A stretch of 64,000 nucleotides of DNA from Spirosoma sp. (GCF_026391055.1 NZ_JAPLET010000031.1:62001-126000), one strand, 5' to 3'. Positions 26,181-35,296 are shown, counted from the stretch's first letter. Made by a program: numbers and translations. Notes: generated by a model not told the origin, from the sequence alone.

Positions 26181-26209
26181 TGTGACTACTTTTTCCCGGA
26201 ACAAATTAA

Positions 26210-26217
26210 CAAAACTA
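26210..26217 (-). promoter_or_regulatory. -7 promoter element TAGTTTTG
   Basis: Minus-strand TAGTTTTG fits the Bacteroidota TAnnTTTG consensus. It lies 30 bases upstream of the ATG at 26180 and supports that start over the one at 26204. Confidence 0.5.
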
Positions 26218-26285
26218 AATCTATAGACTTTAGTTCTTTATCGAAACCGGTCTACCGGCATCTACAACTTACTCAACAGATACGA

Positions 26286-27443
26286 ATGAAAGCAGCCGTA
26301 TTCCACAAAATTGGCGACATTCAGGTCGACACCGTCGACGACCCGCGCATCGAACAGTCGCGGGATGCCATTATCCGGGTCACGTCGACGGCCATCTGCG
26401 GGTCTGACCTGCACATCTACGACGGCTTCATTCCCCAGCTCAAAAATGAAGTCCTCGGCCATGAATTCATGGGCATCGTGGAGGACGTGGGTTCCGAAGT
26501 GACCAACCTCAAAAAAGGCGACCGGGTCGTTGTGCCGTTTACGGTTGCCTGCGGCAAGTGTTATTTCTGCCAGAAGAACCTGCAAATGCACTGCGAAAAC
26601 TCCAACCCCGAACACTACGGCCCCGATGGCGGCCTACTCACCGAAAAAGGGGGCGGCCTGTTCGGTTATACCGATCTGTATGGCGGCTACAACGGCGGTC
26701 AGGCCGAATACGTCCGGGTGCCCTATGCCGATTATGGCCTTCATACCGTACCCGAATCACTCAAAGACGAGCAGGTTCTGTTTCTGACCGATATTTTCCC
26801 GACCGGCTGGAGTTCCATCGAGTGGGGCGAACTGAAGGGTGGCGAAACCGTCGCTATTTTCGGGTCGGGGCCGGTGGGTCTGATGGCGCAGAAATCAGCC
26901 TGGATACAGGGAGCTGCCCGCGTCATTGCGATTGACCCGGTCAACTATCGCCTGGAGAAAGCCCGGCGCGTCAACAACGTTGAAACGCTTAACCCCGATG
27001 AGGTCGACGTTATTGAAGCCATTCGCCAGATGACCAACGGGCGCGGAGCCGACCTCTGTGTTGACGCTGTGGGTATGGAAGCCGACCGGTCACTGCTGGA
27101 AAAAGCCAAAGCTGTTATCAACTTCGAGAAAGGAACGCCTAAAGTACTGGAACTGTGTTTTCAGGCCGTTCGTCGGGGTGGTATCGTATCCGTCGTTGGG
27201 GTATATGGCACGCCCTTCGACAATATATCCATTGGCCGCATGTTCGACAAAGGCATCACGGTTCGCTTCGGGCAGTCGTTCGTTCACAAGAACATGAGCC
27301 ACCTGCTGGATCTAGTTGTGCAGGGCAAGGTTGTTCTCGACGACATTATCTCGCACACGCTCCCGCTGGCCGATGCCTCAAAAGCGTACGATATGTTTAA
27401 GAAAAAACAGGACGATTGCACTAAAGTCGTGTTGAAGCCCTGA
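26286..27443 (+). CDS. Zinc-dependent alcohol/formaldehyde dehydrogenase-family enzyme
   Basis: 385-residue medium-chain dehydrogenase. Catalytic zinc ligands are Cys38 (AICGSDLHIYDG) and His59/Glu60 (GHEFMG). The structural zinc site is complete with Cys89, Cys92, Cys95 and Cys103 (CGKCYFCQKNLQMHC). The NAD-binding loop is GSGPVGLMA near residue 195. The inserted segment GLLTEKGGGLFGYTDLYGGYNGGQAEY is typical of the glutathione-independent formaldehyde dehydrogenase-like branch. It is soluble and NAD(P)-dependent. It precedes a membrane protein and an SDR enzyme in the same direction with short gaps (43 and 79 bases), so the three may form a stress or solvent-response unit (inference). Confidence 0.93.
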   Translation: MKAAVFHKIGDIQVDTVDDPRIEQSRDAIIRVTSTAICGSDLHIYDGFIPQLKNEVLGHEFMGIVEDVGSEVTNLKKGDRVVVPFTVACGKCYFCQKNLQMHCENSNPEHYGPDGGLLTEKGGGLFGYTDLYGGYNGGQAEYVRVPYADYGLHTVPESLKDEQVLFLTDIFPTGWSSIEWGELKGGETVAIFGSGPVGLMAQKSAWIQGAARVIAIDPVNYRLEKARRVNNVETLNPDEVDVIEAIRQMTNGRGADLCVDAVGMEADRSLLEKAKAVINFEKGTPKVLELCFQAVRRGGIVSVVGVYGTPFDNISIGRMFDKGITVRFGQSFVHKNMSHLLDLVVQGKVVLDDIISHTLPLADASKAYDMFKKKQDDCTKVVLKP

Positions 27444-27486
27444 CAGGTAAGAAACTTACCTACGTTTCAACTAACTCAACAAGACG

Positions 27487-27846
27487 ATGGAACAGCCAAT
27501 TTCGCGTAAACAACACGGCATTGCCGACTATAGCTACGTTCCGCTGGTCGCTGCGGCACCTTCTTTACTAGGTTTCGACGATGAGCCAACGGCCACCCGG
27601 CTAGCCCGAATCATCAGTGGTGGTGTACTGGCTACCAGCTTATTAACCCGCTATGAATTGGGGCTTTGGAAGATTATACCGTTCAAAGCTCACCTGGCGG
27701 CTGATGCTACCGTAAGTGCGTTTTCACTAGCGGCTCCCTGGCTCTTTGGCTTTTCGAAAAACAAACGCGCCCGAAATACCTTTCTCGCCATCGGTGCGTT
27801 CGGCGTGGCGGTAGGCTTAATGACCAGGCCCGATGATATGCCTTAG
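27487..27846 (+). CDS. Small integral membrane protein
   Basis: 119 residues with about three hydrophobic segments (SYVPLVAAAPSLLGF, IISGGVLATSLLTRYELGLW, ATVSAFSLAAPWLFGF) and a fourth weaker one near the C terminus (FLAIGAFGVAVGLM). The layout resembles SPW-type small membrane proteins that often sit next to dehydrogenases in Bacteroidota, but I cannot assign the family firmly. It lies between the Zn-dehydrogenase and SDR genes. Confidence 0.7.
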   Translation: MEQPISRKQHGIADYSYVPLVAAAPSLLGFDDEPTATRLARIISGGVLATSLLTRYELGLWKIIPFKAHLAADATVSAFSLAAPWLFGFSKNKRARNTFLAIGAFGVAVGLMTRPDDMP

Positions 27847-27925
27847 ACAGTTCGGTGTAGATCGGATGTGACCGTCCGGTTCACAACCGATTACCCGTTT
27901 ATCAGAAAAAACAAATAACTCAACG

Positions 27926-28960
27926 ATGGAAAACATAACCGGGAAAACAGCCCTGATCACAGGCGCTACGAGCGGCATTGGCCGTGAACTCACCAACCTT
28001 TTTGCTAAAGATGGTTATAACCTTGTTCTGGTAGCCCGTTCGGGCGATAGTCTACGCCTTATTGCGGATGAGTACGAGCAGCAGTTTGGCATTAAAGCCA
28101 CAACTATCACCCAGGATTTAGCTGATCCCAAAGCCGCTGACGCTATTTATGAGCAAACCCGGCAACAGGGCATCACGGTAGATATTCTGGTCAACGATGC
28201 GGGTATGGGCGAATACGGCAAATTTGCCACCGAGACCAACCTGCAAAGGGAACTGGACATTGTACAGATCAATGCCGTGTCGCTGATGCACCTGACGAAG
28301 TTGTATCTTAAAGATATGGTGGCCCGGAATGAGGGTAAAATCCTGATGCTTGGCTCAGAGGTGTCCGTAAGCCCAAACCCGATGATGGCAGTTTATGGCG
28401 CGACAAAAGCGTTTATCAAGTCCTTCTCGGAAGCAATCCGTAACGAACTGATCGATACGAACATCACCGTTACGGTACTGATGCCGGGCGCTACCAACAC
28501 CGATTTTTTCAATAAAGCTGGTGCCGCCCATGTTAAAGGGGCCGATCCGTCAAAAACAGCTGACCCTGCCGATGTGGCCAAAGAAGGATACGAGGCACTC
28601 ATGAAGGGTAAAGACCATGTGGTGGCGGGCTGGAAGAACAAAGCTAAAGTGGCCATGGCGCACATCCTTCCCGACCCAATGGTTGCCGCTAACGCCCGTA
28701 AAGACATGATGCCTAAAGATGAATCCGACGATCAGACAAGTCAGCTTACCAGCCTGGCTATGGGCGTTGGATTGGCCGCCGGCGTTATAGCGGGGCTGTA
28801 CCTGGCCTACCGTCGGAGCACACCTGTTGAGCAGGCCATATACCGCTACAAAGCAGGTAAGGCACTTAATTCGGCAAAAAAATCATCGAAGTACGTTGGC
28901 AACTCGATAAAAGAATCAGCCCGCAAAGCCCAGGAAACACTGGAAGACACATTGGCGTAG
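27926..28960 (+). CDS. Short-chain dehydrogenase with C-terminal membrane anchor
   Basis: 344 residues. The SDR core has the cofactor loop TGATSGIG (12-19), LVNDAGMG (88-95, with Asp in place of the usual second Asn of NNAG), catalytic Ser144 (MLGSEVS) and Tyr157/Lys161 (YGATK). It therefore reduces or oxidises a carbonyl/alcohol with NAD(P). An extension of about 80 residues follows, with one hydrophobic segment (LAMGVGLAAGVIAGLYLAY) and an amphipathic Lys/Ser/Glu tail, so the enzyme is probably bound to the inner membrane. It is the last gene of the three-gene run, followed immediately by a 20-bp stem hairpin. Confidence 0.9.
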   Translation: MENITGKTALITGATSGIGRELTNLFAKDGYNLVLVARSGDSLRLIADEYEQQFGIKATTITQDLADPKAADAIYEQTRQQGITVDILVNDAGMGEYGKFATETNLQRELDIVQINAVSLMHLTKLYLKDMVARNEGKILMLGSEVSVSPNPMMAVYGATKAFIKSFSEAIRNELIDTNITVTVLMPGATNTDFFNKAGAAHVKGADPSKTADPADVAKEGYEALMKGKDHVVAGWKNKAKVAMAHILPDPMVAANARKDMMPKDESDDQTSQLTSLAMGVGLAAGVIAGLYLAYRRSTPVEQAIYRYKAGKALNSAKKSSKYVGNSIKESARKAQETLEDTLA

Positions 28961-28963
28961 TAA

Positions 28964-29014
28964 GTCGGTAAGTGGCTGACGCACGAGTTACTGATGCGTC
29001 AGCCACTTACTGAC
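28964..29014. repeat. Palindromic repeat family, copy B (20-bp stem)
   Basis: Arms 28964-28983 and 28995-29014 pair with one mismatch around an 11-base loop, followed by a T-rich tract on the plus strand (29016-29020), so it also works as the terminator of the SDR gene. Its core AAGTGGCTGACGCACGAGTT matches the reverse complement of copy A at 11566-11605, where the GAC/GTC pair is GTC/GAC. Confidence 0.8.
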
Positions 29015-29089
29015 TATTTTTACTTTATCTTCGTGTTGACTTCCACCTGGTGTCGTTGGTTCGGTACCGGAACATACCGTTGACTCAGC

Positions 29090-29620
29090 ATGAAATACGC
29101 CTTATTCTTCTTTTTAATAGTATCCTTCTCTTCAGTTGCCCAGGTACAGCTACCAACAAACGAGTTAGGTCAGGTTCAGTATCAGGAACTTGTACGGGTA
29201 CCGGATAGCAAACGGCCCGCCCGCCAGCTTATGGAACAAGTCCGGGCCTGGGCTAACCAATTTTACCCACAAGCCAGCGAAGCAGAGCAGCAGTTCGACC
29301 AGGAGCACAACATTCTGTTTGTCAGAACCTTCTACGAGATCGGTAAGCAATCTGTACGCTACACCCTTACCATTGAGACAAAATTTGGCCGGTACCGGGC
29401 TACTCTAACGGATCTGATTGTCGACGACAACGGCCGTACACAACCTGTTCGGGCGACTAGCTCAACGGTTGAAGAGATGGCTGCAGCCGCCGATAAGTCG
29501 CTTAAGAACCGTGACCTGCTCGAACAGATCGTTGCCGATCAGACCAGTTTATACCAGCAAATTGACAAGTCCTGCCGCAGCACGCTGGCTAGCCTGAAAA
29601 AGGTTATGACAACGGAGTAG
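29090..29620 (+). CDS. Exported DUF4468-type protein
   Basis: 176 residues. Signal peptide (YALFFFLIVSFSSVAQ), then LGQVQYQELVRVPDSKRPARQLMEQVRAWANQFYP, the start pattern of DUF4468 proteins, which adopt a TBP-like fold. The middle has beta strands (FVRTFYEIGKQSVRYTLTIETKFGRYRATLTDLIV in pieces), and the C terminus is a helix. Function of the family is unknown; it is restricted largely to Bacteroidota. It is convergent with endonuclease III, with only 3 bases between the stops. Confidence 0.8.
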   Translation: MKYALFFFLIVSFSSVAQVQLPTNELGQVQYQELVRVPDSKRPARQLMEQVRAWANQFYPQASEAEQQFDQEHNILFVRTFYEIGKQSVRYTLTIETKFGRYRATLTDLIVDDNGRTQPVRATSSTVEEMAAAADKSLKNRDLLEQIVADQTSLYQQIDKSCRSTLASLKKVMTTE

Positions 29621-29623
29621 TGA

Positions 29624-30286
29624 TTAGCGATGCCGCTCTACGCCCACCTGTTCGCACCAGGCCAACACGGGGCAGGTGGAACAGTATGGCAGGGTACCCG
29701 TACATATGTGCTTCCCAAAAGGCATGAGTAGCCGGTTGATGTCGACCCATTGCTCATGGGGCACCTGCGTTTCCAGCACTTTCAGCGTTTGTTCGGGTTG
29801 TTTGGTATGCACATATCCCCAGCGGTTGACCACCCGATGCACATGCACATCTACACTAATAGCAGCCTGCCCGGTTGCAACGCCCAGTGCCAGATTAGCA
29901 CACTTCGGGCCAACTCCTTTTAGTGATGTCAGGGTAGTGTAATCAGCCGGTAACTCGCCGTTAAACTCGTTCACAATACGATCAGCAATGCCCAGCATGG
30001 TGTACGCTTTTTGATCGGGATAAGTGGTGCCGTAGAGTAATTCTGTCAGCGTGGCTACATCGAGGGTAAGGAGCTGCTCGGGAGTACGAGCGCGTTCAAA
30101 CAGGCGCAGGGATACCGGAATAGTCGTTTCATCGAGCGTACGGATGGAGATAATACAGGAAATCAGTTGTTCGAAAAGGGTGTTGTAACCCCGCTCGAAC
30201 AGATCGAACATGGCCGCTTTCGGGTATGGCCGGATGGCCGTTTCAATATGCGCTAAAACAACGTTGAGATCGAAGTTGGGTTTCAT
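29624..30286 (-). CDS. nth: Endonuclease III (DNA glycosylase/AP lyase)
   Basis: Base-excision repair enzyme that removes oxidised pyrimidines and cleaves the abasic site. 220 residues, normal for the family. The helix-hairpin-helix is LKGVGPKCAN with the catalytic lysine Lys128, and SVDVHVHRV supplies the conserved Asp146. The C-terminal [4Fe-4S] loop is complete: Cys195-x6-Cys202-x2-Cys205-x5-Cys211. It starts just after the very long hairpin at 30291-30380, which separates it from the upstream OmpA-family gene. Confidence 0.95.
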   Translation of the reverse strand: MKPNFDLNVVLAHIETAIRPYPKAAMFDLFERGYNTLFEQLISCIISIRTLDETTIPVSLRLFERARTPEQLLTLDVATLTELLYGTTYPDQKAYTMLGIADRIVNEFNGELPADYTTLTSLKGVGPKCANLALGVATGQAAISVDVHVHRVVNRWGYVHTKQPEQTLKVLETQVPHEQWVDINRLLMPFGKHICTGTLPYCSTCPVLAWCEQVGVERHR

Positions 30287-30290
30287 GTAT

Positions 30291-30380
30291 GTTTAACCGC
30301 AAAGGCGTAAAGATGGCGTGAACTCCGCAAACTTTTTTTGTTGCGTTGTTCACGCCATTTTTACGCCTTTGCGGTTAAAC
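30291..30380 (-). terminator. Very long hairpin, 33-bp arms
   Basis: Arms 30291-30323 and 30348-30380 pair over 33 bases with one mismatch, and the loop can close further (CGCAA/TTGCG). It lies 3' of the OmpA-family gene and directly 5' of nth. The AACCGCAAAGGCG sequence in the arm resembles a dispersed motif common in Bacteroidota intergenic DNA (from memory). Confidence 0.8.
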
Positions 30381-30384
30381 TACT

Positions 30385-31653
30385 TTATACCTTCACGATC
30401 ACCATCTCCACCCGCCGATTTTCGGGACGTTCTTTCAGGCTTTTGTTGGTGTTTATTGGCCTTGATGGACCGTAGCCAACGGTTTCAATGCGGCTACCAC
30501 TAATTCCTTTATCGACCAAATAGCGTTTTACTTCGTTGACCCGATTGCGGGATAGCTCCACATTGGCATCGAACTCGCCAACAGTATCGGTATGCCCTTC
30601 GAGCCGAATCTGCATTGTCGGGTTCGACCGCATCACAGTTACCAGACGATCCAGCTCCGGGTAGGACTCAGGCTTGAGGTCATACTTGGAGACATTAAAA
30701 TAAATATTCTTAAGGGTAATTTTTGCCCCGGCCTCAATAGGAACCAGGTTAAAATCGCGGGCCACATCGACCCGGTTTGTTACCAGCGTATCACTCTGAC
30801 TAAAATAACCTTTTGCCGATGCCGTAACCGCATAAACGCCCCGGCGGTCGATCTCGATCCGATATTTCCCGGTCAGACTACCACTCTGCAACGAATCGGC
30901 GGGTTCGTCGCCCGATGCTTCGGCTCCTGATATCAGCCGGTACGTAACCGTTGCCGCAATAGGCTGTTTGGTTTTCGCATCGCGCGTAATGCCGTTGATG
31001 GCTACCGATGCGGGCGCAGGCACCACCTTTGGCTGCACAGGAACGGGGGTGTTATCGGTCGGCGGCTGCGGTTGTGGGCGGGGAGCCGTTCGGGGGGGCG
31101 GCTGCCGGGGCTGAACGGGCGGCTTCCGTTGAGAATAGCTATCCTTAGGCGGGTTGATGATATGAACACCCCAGAAATTGAAGCACACATAGTTTTTACT
31201 ATCCCGGCATTCAAAGAGATCGAATTTTGTATAACCCGGATCAATCCGTTCGAAATAAGCAATGAAGTCGACCCGCTCCCCTGGCCGAACCTGCCGACGC
31301 GTTTCTGCAGGTATGTTTTCGGCACGAATGAATTTGTAGGAGCGTTCGCCCTGGTTTACGTACAAACGGGATGTTGGCTGAAACCCAATATTACTTGTCG
31401 ATTCCAATTGTTCCCACCCCCGGCTATTCGGTATGGGCATATCAAACGGGAAAGACCGACCATTGAAGCCCGTTTTCCGGGCCTGGAATTTCATGTATAT
31501 GATAGTGTATTGCGCCGTCAATTCAATACGCTGAATTGTAACGTCGGTGTCGTTGATATCATCAACACGCGGACTTTCAGTTGTAAACTGAACCTGTGCC
31601 TGCACTGTAGCGGCAAGCAACAGGCAAATGATCGTGAAAAGTCTGACTTTCAT
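30385..31653 (-). CDS. OmpA-family peptidoglycan-binding protein
   Basis: 422 residues from the ATG at 31653, which starts a signal peptide (LFTIICLLLAATVQAQ); upstream codons have no export signal. Residues 20-165 are an unassigned beta-rich domain (FTTESPRVDDINDTDVTIQRIEL). A long Pro/Arg/Gln linker follows, then a carboxypeptidase-regulatory-like domain (INGITRDAKTKQPIAATVTYRL... YAVTASAKGYF). The C terminus is an OmpA domain: NIYFNVSKYDLKPESYPELDRLV, LEGHTDTVGEFDANVELSRNR, RIETVGYGPSRPINTN and RPENRRVEMVIVKV, with the diaminopimelate-binding Asp and Arg present. It probably tethers the outer membrane to the cell wall. Confidence 0.9.
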   Translation of the reverse strand: MKVRLFTIICLLLAATVQAQVQFTTESPRVDDINDTDVTIQRIELTAQYTIIYMKFQARKTGFNGRSFPFDMPIPNSRGWEQLESTSNIGFQPTSRLYVNQGERSYKFIRAENIPAETRRQVRPGERVDFIAYFERIDPGYTKFDLFECRDSKNYVCFNFWGVHIINPPKDSYSQRKPPVQPRQPPPRTAPRPQPQPPTDNTPVPVQPKVVPAPASVAINGITRDAKTKQPIAATVTYRLISGAEASGDEPADSLQSGSLTGKYRIEIDRRGVYAVTASAKGYFSQSDTLVTNRVDVARDFNLVPIEAGAKITLKNIYFNVSKYDLKPESYPELDRLVTVMRSNPTMQIRLEGHTDTVGEFDANVELSRNRVNEVKRYLVDKGISGSRIETVGYGPSRPINTNKSLKERPENRRVEMVIVKV

Positions 31654-31799
31654 TGAGTTTGTGTTTACTAACCTACTGTACGAATCCCTTCCCTGTGGTT
31701 TATAAGCGCCAGCTAGTTTACGAACTCGGGAACACCGCTGGCCGTGTCTTTTGGTGGCTAAAGCGCGTATACAAATGCGTACTGGATAACACTTAGACA

Positions 31800-31981
31800 A
31801 TGGCAGCTGTTCCAGAGTTTAATCGCTCTTTCTTAAAATTCCAGCCAACGATCTGCTCCTACCTTCCGGCAAGCCATTACAACAGCTACACTACCGTTTC
31901 AACGATCAGCTCACCAACGTAGAAATACTCATCCGTAACCTGTTTGGCCTGGAAAGAGAATATGAAAAAAATTATATTTAA
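31800..31981 (+). pseudogene. Possible short gene remnant with a frameshift
   Basis: An ATG at 31800 opens MAAVPEFNRSFLK. A one-base shift near 31835 then gives a frame that continues IPANDLLLPSGKPLQQLHYR and NDQLTNVEILIRNLFGLERE to a TAA at 31979-31981. Codon use looks like that of real genes here. I do not recognise the protein, and chance cannot be excluded for so short a stretch. Confidence 0.3.
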
Positions 31982-32136
31982 CCATTTATATAAAACACAT
32001 AGCGTATATGATATTATGCGCATTAATAATAATATTATATTACCTATAGGCTAAGATCTAATTTATTCTATTGATTTTATATATGTTACCCAAATTATAA
32101 TTTTTTAATTGCTATTTAATAGTAATATCTAACTTG

Positions 32137-32144
32137 TAATTTTG
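32137..32144 (+). promoter_or_regulatory. -7 promoter element of SusC/D pair 1
   Basis: TAATTTTG matches TAnnTTTG and lies 32 bases before the SusC start at 32177. A TTG at 32109-32111 could serve as the -33 element, with a spacing somewhat longer than usual. Confidence 0.55.
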
Positions 32145-32176
32145 TCATTCACTTAACATGTTCTCAACATACTACT

Positions 32177-35100
32177 ATGAGGAAATTACTACAAATAAGT
32201 TTCCTGATTTTGATAACCGTATGGGCAACCTACGCACAGGGTCAGGCCGTTTCAGGTAGAGTTACATCATCAGACGACGGTAGTCCCCTACCCGGCGTAT
32301 CTGTCAGTGTCAAAGGAACAACGCAGGGAACGTTAACCGATGCCTCCGGTAACTACCGCATTAACGCTGGCAGCAACGCAGTAGTGGTTTTTAGCTTTAT
32401 CGGCTTCACGACTCAGGAAGAAAAGGTGGCGAATCGGTCAGAGATCAATGTCCAGTTAAGAACCGATGTACGCAACCTGAGCGAGGTTGTTGTAACGGGC
32501 TATGGACAGCAGATCAAGCGGGATCTAACCGGTAACATCGCGAAAGTTAAAGCCGCCGATATTCAGGACCAGCCCGTAACGACCTTCGATCAGGCGTTGC
32601 AGGGCAAAGCGGCCGGTGTTCAGATCAATTCCGGCTCCGGCAAACTGGGTCAGGGAATACAGGTACGGGTACGGGGCCAGTCGTCGGTATCGGCATCGAA
32701 CCAACCGCTCTATATAATCGACGGTATTCCCGTCACAACAGACAACCTGAGTATCACCAGCTCAGCCACCAACCCTTTAGCCGATATTAACCCTCAGGAT
32801 ATTGAGTCGGTCGATATTCTGAAAGATGCGTCGGCTGGAGCTATCTACGGAGCCCGGGCGGCCAATGGTGTCGTGCTGATAACCACCAAACGCGGCAAAG
32901 CCGGACGTACCAACGTTAATTTTGGTGCTCAGTACGGGTCGAGCAAGCCAACCCGTAAGCTGGAGTTCCTAAATACGGAACAGTACGTTAAGTTTTACAA
33001 TCAAGCAGCGGCCAACTCCGACCGTATTGAGGGGCTCGACCCGAGCGATCCAGATTCGTACACCACGTACATGAAGGATTTCTACCAGACGCAGGGATTA
33101 GGTACCTACGGCACGCCTAACCAGGCAAGTACCAACTGGGGCGATCTGGCCTATCAGGATGCTCCTTATCAACAGTATGATCTGAACCTGAACGGCGGCA
33201 ACGAAAAAACGACGTTTTATCTCTCAGGCCAACTGCTGGATCAAAAAGGCATTCTGGTTGGCAATGCCCTACAGCGTTATGCCGGCCGTCTGAACATCGA
33301 GCACCAGGTATCCAGCCGGTTCAAAGTAGGCTTTAACATGGGCCTGACCCGTACCCTGAACCAACGCATCTCAGGCGATAACCAGTTCGATAATCCCATG
33401 CAGATGGTGGCCCTGCCGCCAATGACACCCGCAACGGATGCCACGACGGGGCTCCCCGTGGGCTCCCCTCCCGGCGACATCAGCATTCCTGTTTATTACA
33501 ACCCACTCATTAACATCGGCAATGCGTATTTCAACACCACCGTTTACCGGAACATCAGCAATGTATTTGGGCAGTTGCAGATTATGAAAGGGCTAACATT
33601 CCGGACGGAGTTTGGCCTCGATGTACTGAATCAGCAGGAAGAGCTGTACTACAACAGCAAAACGCAGCGGAACTTCGGCTCACCGCTTGGCCTGGGCCAG
33701 AACCGTTTCGCTCGGGTAGAAAACTATACAACGAACAACTTCTTCAATTATTCCACCGCTTTTGGCCGGAGTAACCTCGATGCAACGGCGGGAATGTCGT
33801 ATCAGCAATCGCAGCAGAAAATAAATTTTATCGAAGGACAGGATTTTCCGTCTGATGCTTACCGGATGATTGCCAGCGCGGCCCGCAAAACCGACGGTAG
33901 CTCTTCTCAAACGGATTACCGCTTCCTGTCTTATTTCGCCCGGGCCAATTACAAATTTGCCGACCGGTACCTGCTTGGTATGAGTGCGCGGGTAGACGGC
34001 TCATCCCGCTTTGGTAATAACAGCCGATATGGCTTCTTTCCATCTGTTTCGGCAGGCTGGGTACTCAGTGAGGAGGAGTTCATGAAAAACACAACGGCCA
34101 TCAGTTTCCTGAAACTTCGGGCCAGCTACGGACAGACGGGTAATGCAGAAATCCAGAACTTTCCGCAGTTGGGTCTCTTTACCGGCGATGCCAATTATGG
34201 CACCCTGCCCGGTCAGCGCCCATCGCAACTTGCCAACCCGGACCTGAAGTGGGAAACAACCAATCAGTTCGACATTGGTATTGACTTCGGTATTCTTAAC
34301 AACCGCATCAATGGTGAAATCGACTATTACAACAAACAAACGTCGGGTCTACTGCTCAATGTAAACGTGCCGGGAACGACAGGCTTTGCCACGCAGTTCC
34401 GCAACGTAGGCAGCCTCGAAAACAAGGGGGTCGAAATCGTTATCAATACCGAAAACCTGACGGGTGCTTTCCGCTGGACAACGAGCTTCAACGCAGCCAC
34501 GAACCAGAACAAGATCACGAACTTACAGAGCCAGATTATCGAAGGCGGTATCAATGCCATGAGCCGTGCGGTAGAAGGTCAGCCACTGGGCGTTTATTTC
34601 ACGCAGGAGTATGCCGGTGTCGATCCGGCCAATGGCGATGCCCTTTGGTATAAAAACACCACCAATACCGACGGCACCCTTGACCGTAGCACCACCAAAA
34701 CCTACAACCAGGCACAGCGGGTGGTTGCTGGCAGCCCGTTACCCAAGTGGACGGGTGGTATCACTAACACGTTCAGCTACAAAGGTTTCTCGCTGAGTGT
34801 ACTGTTCAACGGTGTCTTTGGCAATAAGATCAACTTCTACGGCGTAGGCCGCTATTCGTCGGCCAACGGTCGTTTCGAGGATAACCAGACGGTCAACCAA
34901 CTGGCAGCCTGGACGAAAGAGAACCCTAACACCAATGTTCCGGAAGCCCGCCTGTTCTACAACAACGGCGCCCAGTCCTCCAGCCGTTTCATTCTGGATG
35001 GTTCATTCGTCCGATTACGTACAGCTACTCTGTCCTACTCGCTGCCCAAAACGCTCGTTAACCGGGTTAAGATGAATAGCGTCCGTTTGTTCGTTACGGG

Positions 35101-35248
35101 ACAAAACCTGCTGACGTTTACCAACTATGCCGGATGGGACCCTGAAGTCAACGCCGACTACATTGTGTCGAACATTGCGCAGGGGTATGATTTCTACACG
35201 GCTCCCCAGGCACGTACCATTACGGGCGGTATTAACATTGGTTTCTAA
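32177..35248 (+). CDS. SusC/RagA-type TonB-dependent transporter (pair 1)
   Basis: 1023-residue outer-membrane active transporter. Signal peptide about 1-22, then a carboxypeptidase-regulatory-like domain (VSGRVTSSDDGSPLPGVSVS), the SusC junction LSEVVVTGYG, a plug domain (QALQGKAAGVQINSGSGK, PLYIIDGIPV, DIESVDILKDASAGAIYGARAANGVVLITTKRG) and a 22-strand barrel ending in the terminal aromatic GGINIGF. It forms a lidded complex with the SusD gene 48 bases downstream. Its sequence is alike along its whole length to the SusC at 39209-42292, which faces it across a peptidase gene. The substrate is unknown; peptide import is suggested by that neighbour. Confidence 0.95.
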   Translation: MRKLLQISFLILITVWATYAQGQAVSGRVTSSDDGSPLPGVSVSVKGTTQGTLTDASGNYRINAGSNAVVVFSFIGFTTQEEKVANRSEINVQLRTDVRNLSEVVVTGYGQQIKRDLTGNIAKVKAADIQDQPVTTFDQALQGKAAGVQINSGSGKLGQGIQVRVRGQSSVSASNQPLYIIDGIPVTTDNLSITSSATNPLADINPQDIESVDILKDASAGAIYGARAANGVVLITTKRGKAGRTNVNFGAQYGSSKPTRKLEFLNTEQYVKFYNQAAANSDRIEGLDPSDPDSYTTYMKDFYQTQGLGTYGTPNQASTNWGDLAYQDAPYQQYDLNLNGGNEKTTFYLSGQLLDQKGILVGNALQRYAGRLNIEHQVSSRFKVGFNMGLTRTLNQRISGDNQFDNPMQMVALPPMTPATDATTGLPVGSPPGDISIPVYYNPLINIGNAYFNTTVYRNISNVFGQLQIMKGLTFRTEFGLDVLNQQEELYYNSKTQRNFGSPLGLGQNRFARVENYTTNNFFNYSTAFGRSNLDATAGMSYQQSQQKINFIEGQDFPSDAYRMIASAARKTDGSSSQTDYRFLSYFARANYKFADRYLLGMSARVDGSSRFGNNSRYGFFPSVSAGWVLSEEEFMKNTTAISFLKLRASYGQTGNAEIQNFPQLGLFTGDANYGTLPGQRPSQLANPDLKWETTNQFDIGIDFGILNNRINGEIDYYNKQTSGLLLNVNVPGTTGFATQFRNVGSLENKGVEIVINTENLTGAFRWTTSFNAATNQNKITNLQSQIIEGGINAMSRAVEGQPLGVYFTQEYAGVDPANGDALWYKNTTNTDGTLDRSTTKTYNQAQRVVAGSPLPKWTGGITNTFSYKGFSLSVLFNGVFGNKINFYGVGRYSSANGRFEDNQTVNQLAAWTKENPNTNVPEARLFYNNGAQSSSRFILDGSFVRLRTATLSYSLPKTLVNRVKMNSVRLFVTGQNLLTFTNYAGWDPEVNADYIVSNIAQGYDFYTAPQARTITGGINIGF

Positions 35249-35296
35249 TACGTACATCAACGTGAGTCAACAGACATTTTAAACGCACTTTCTTTT

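Larger units (their letters stand above)
31654..32176. other. AT-rich gap upstream of SusC/D pair 1
   Basis: 523 bases. 31800-31981 holds a possible gene remnant (separate entry). From about 31965 to 32150 the DNA is extremely AT-rich and contains the pair 1 promoter candidate. I see no complete gene. Confidence 0.5.
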
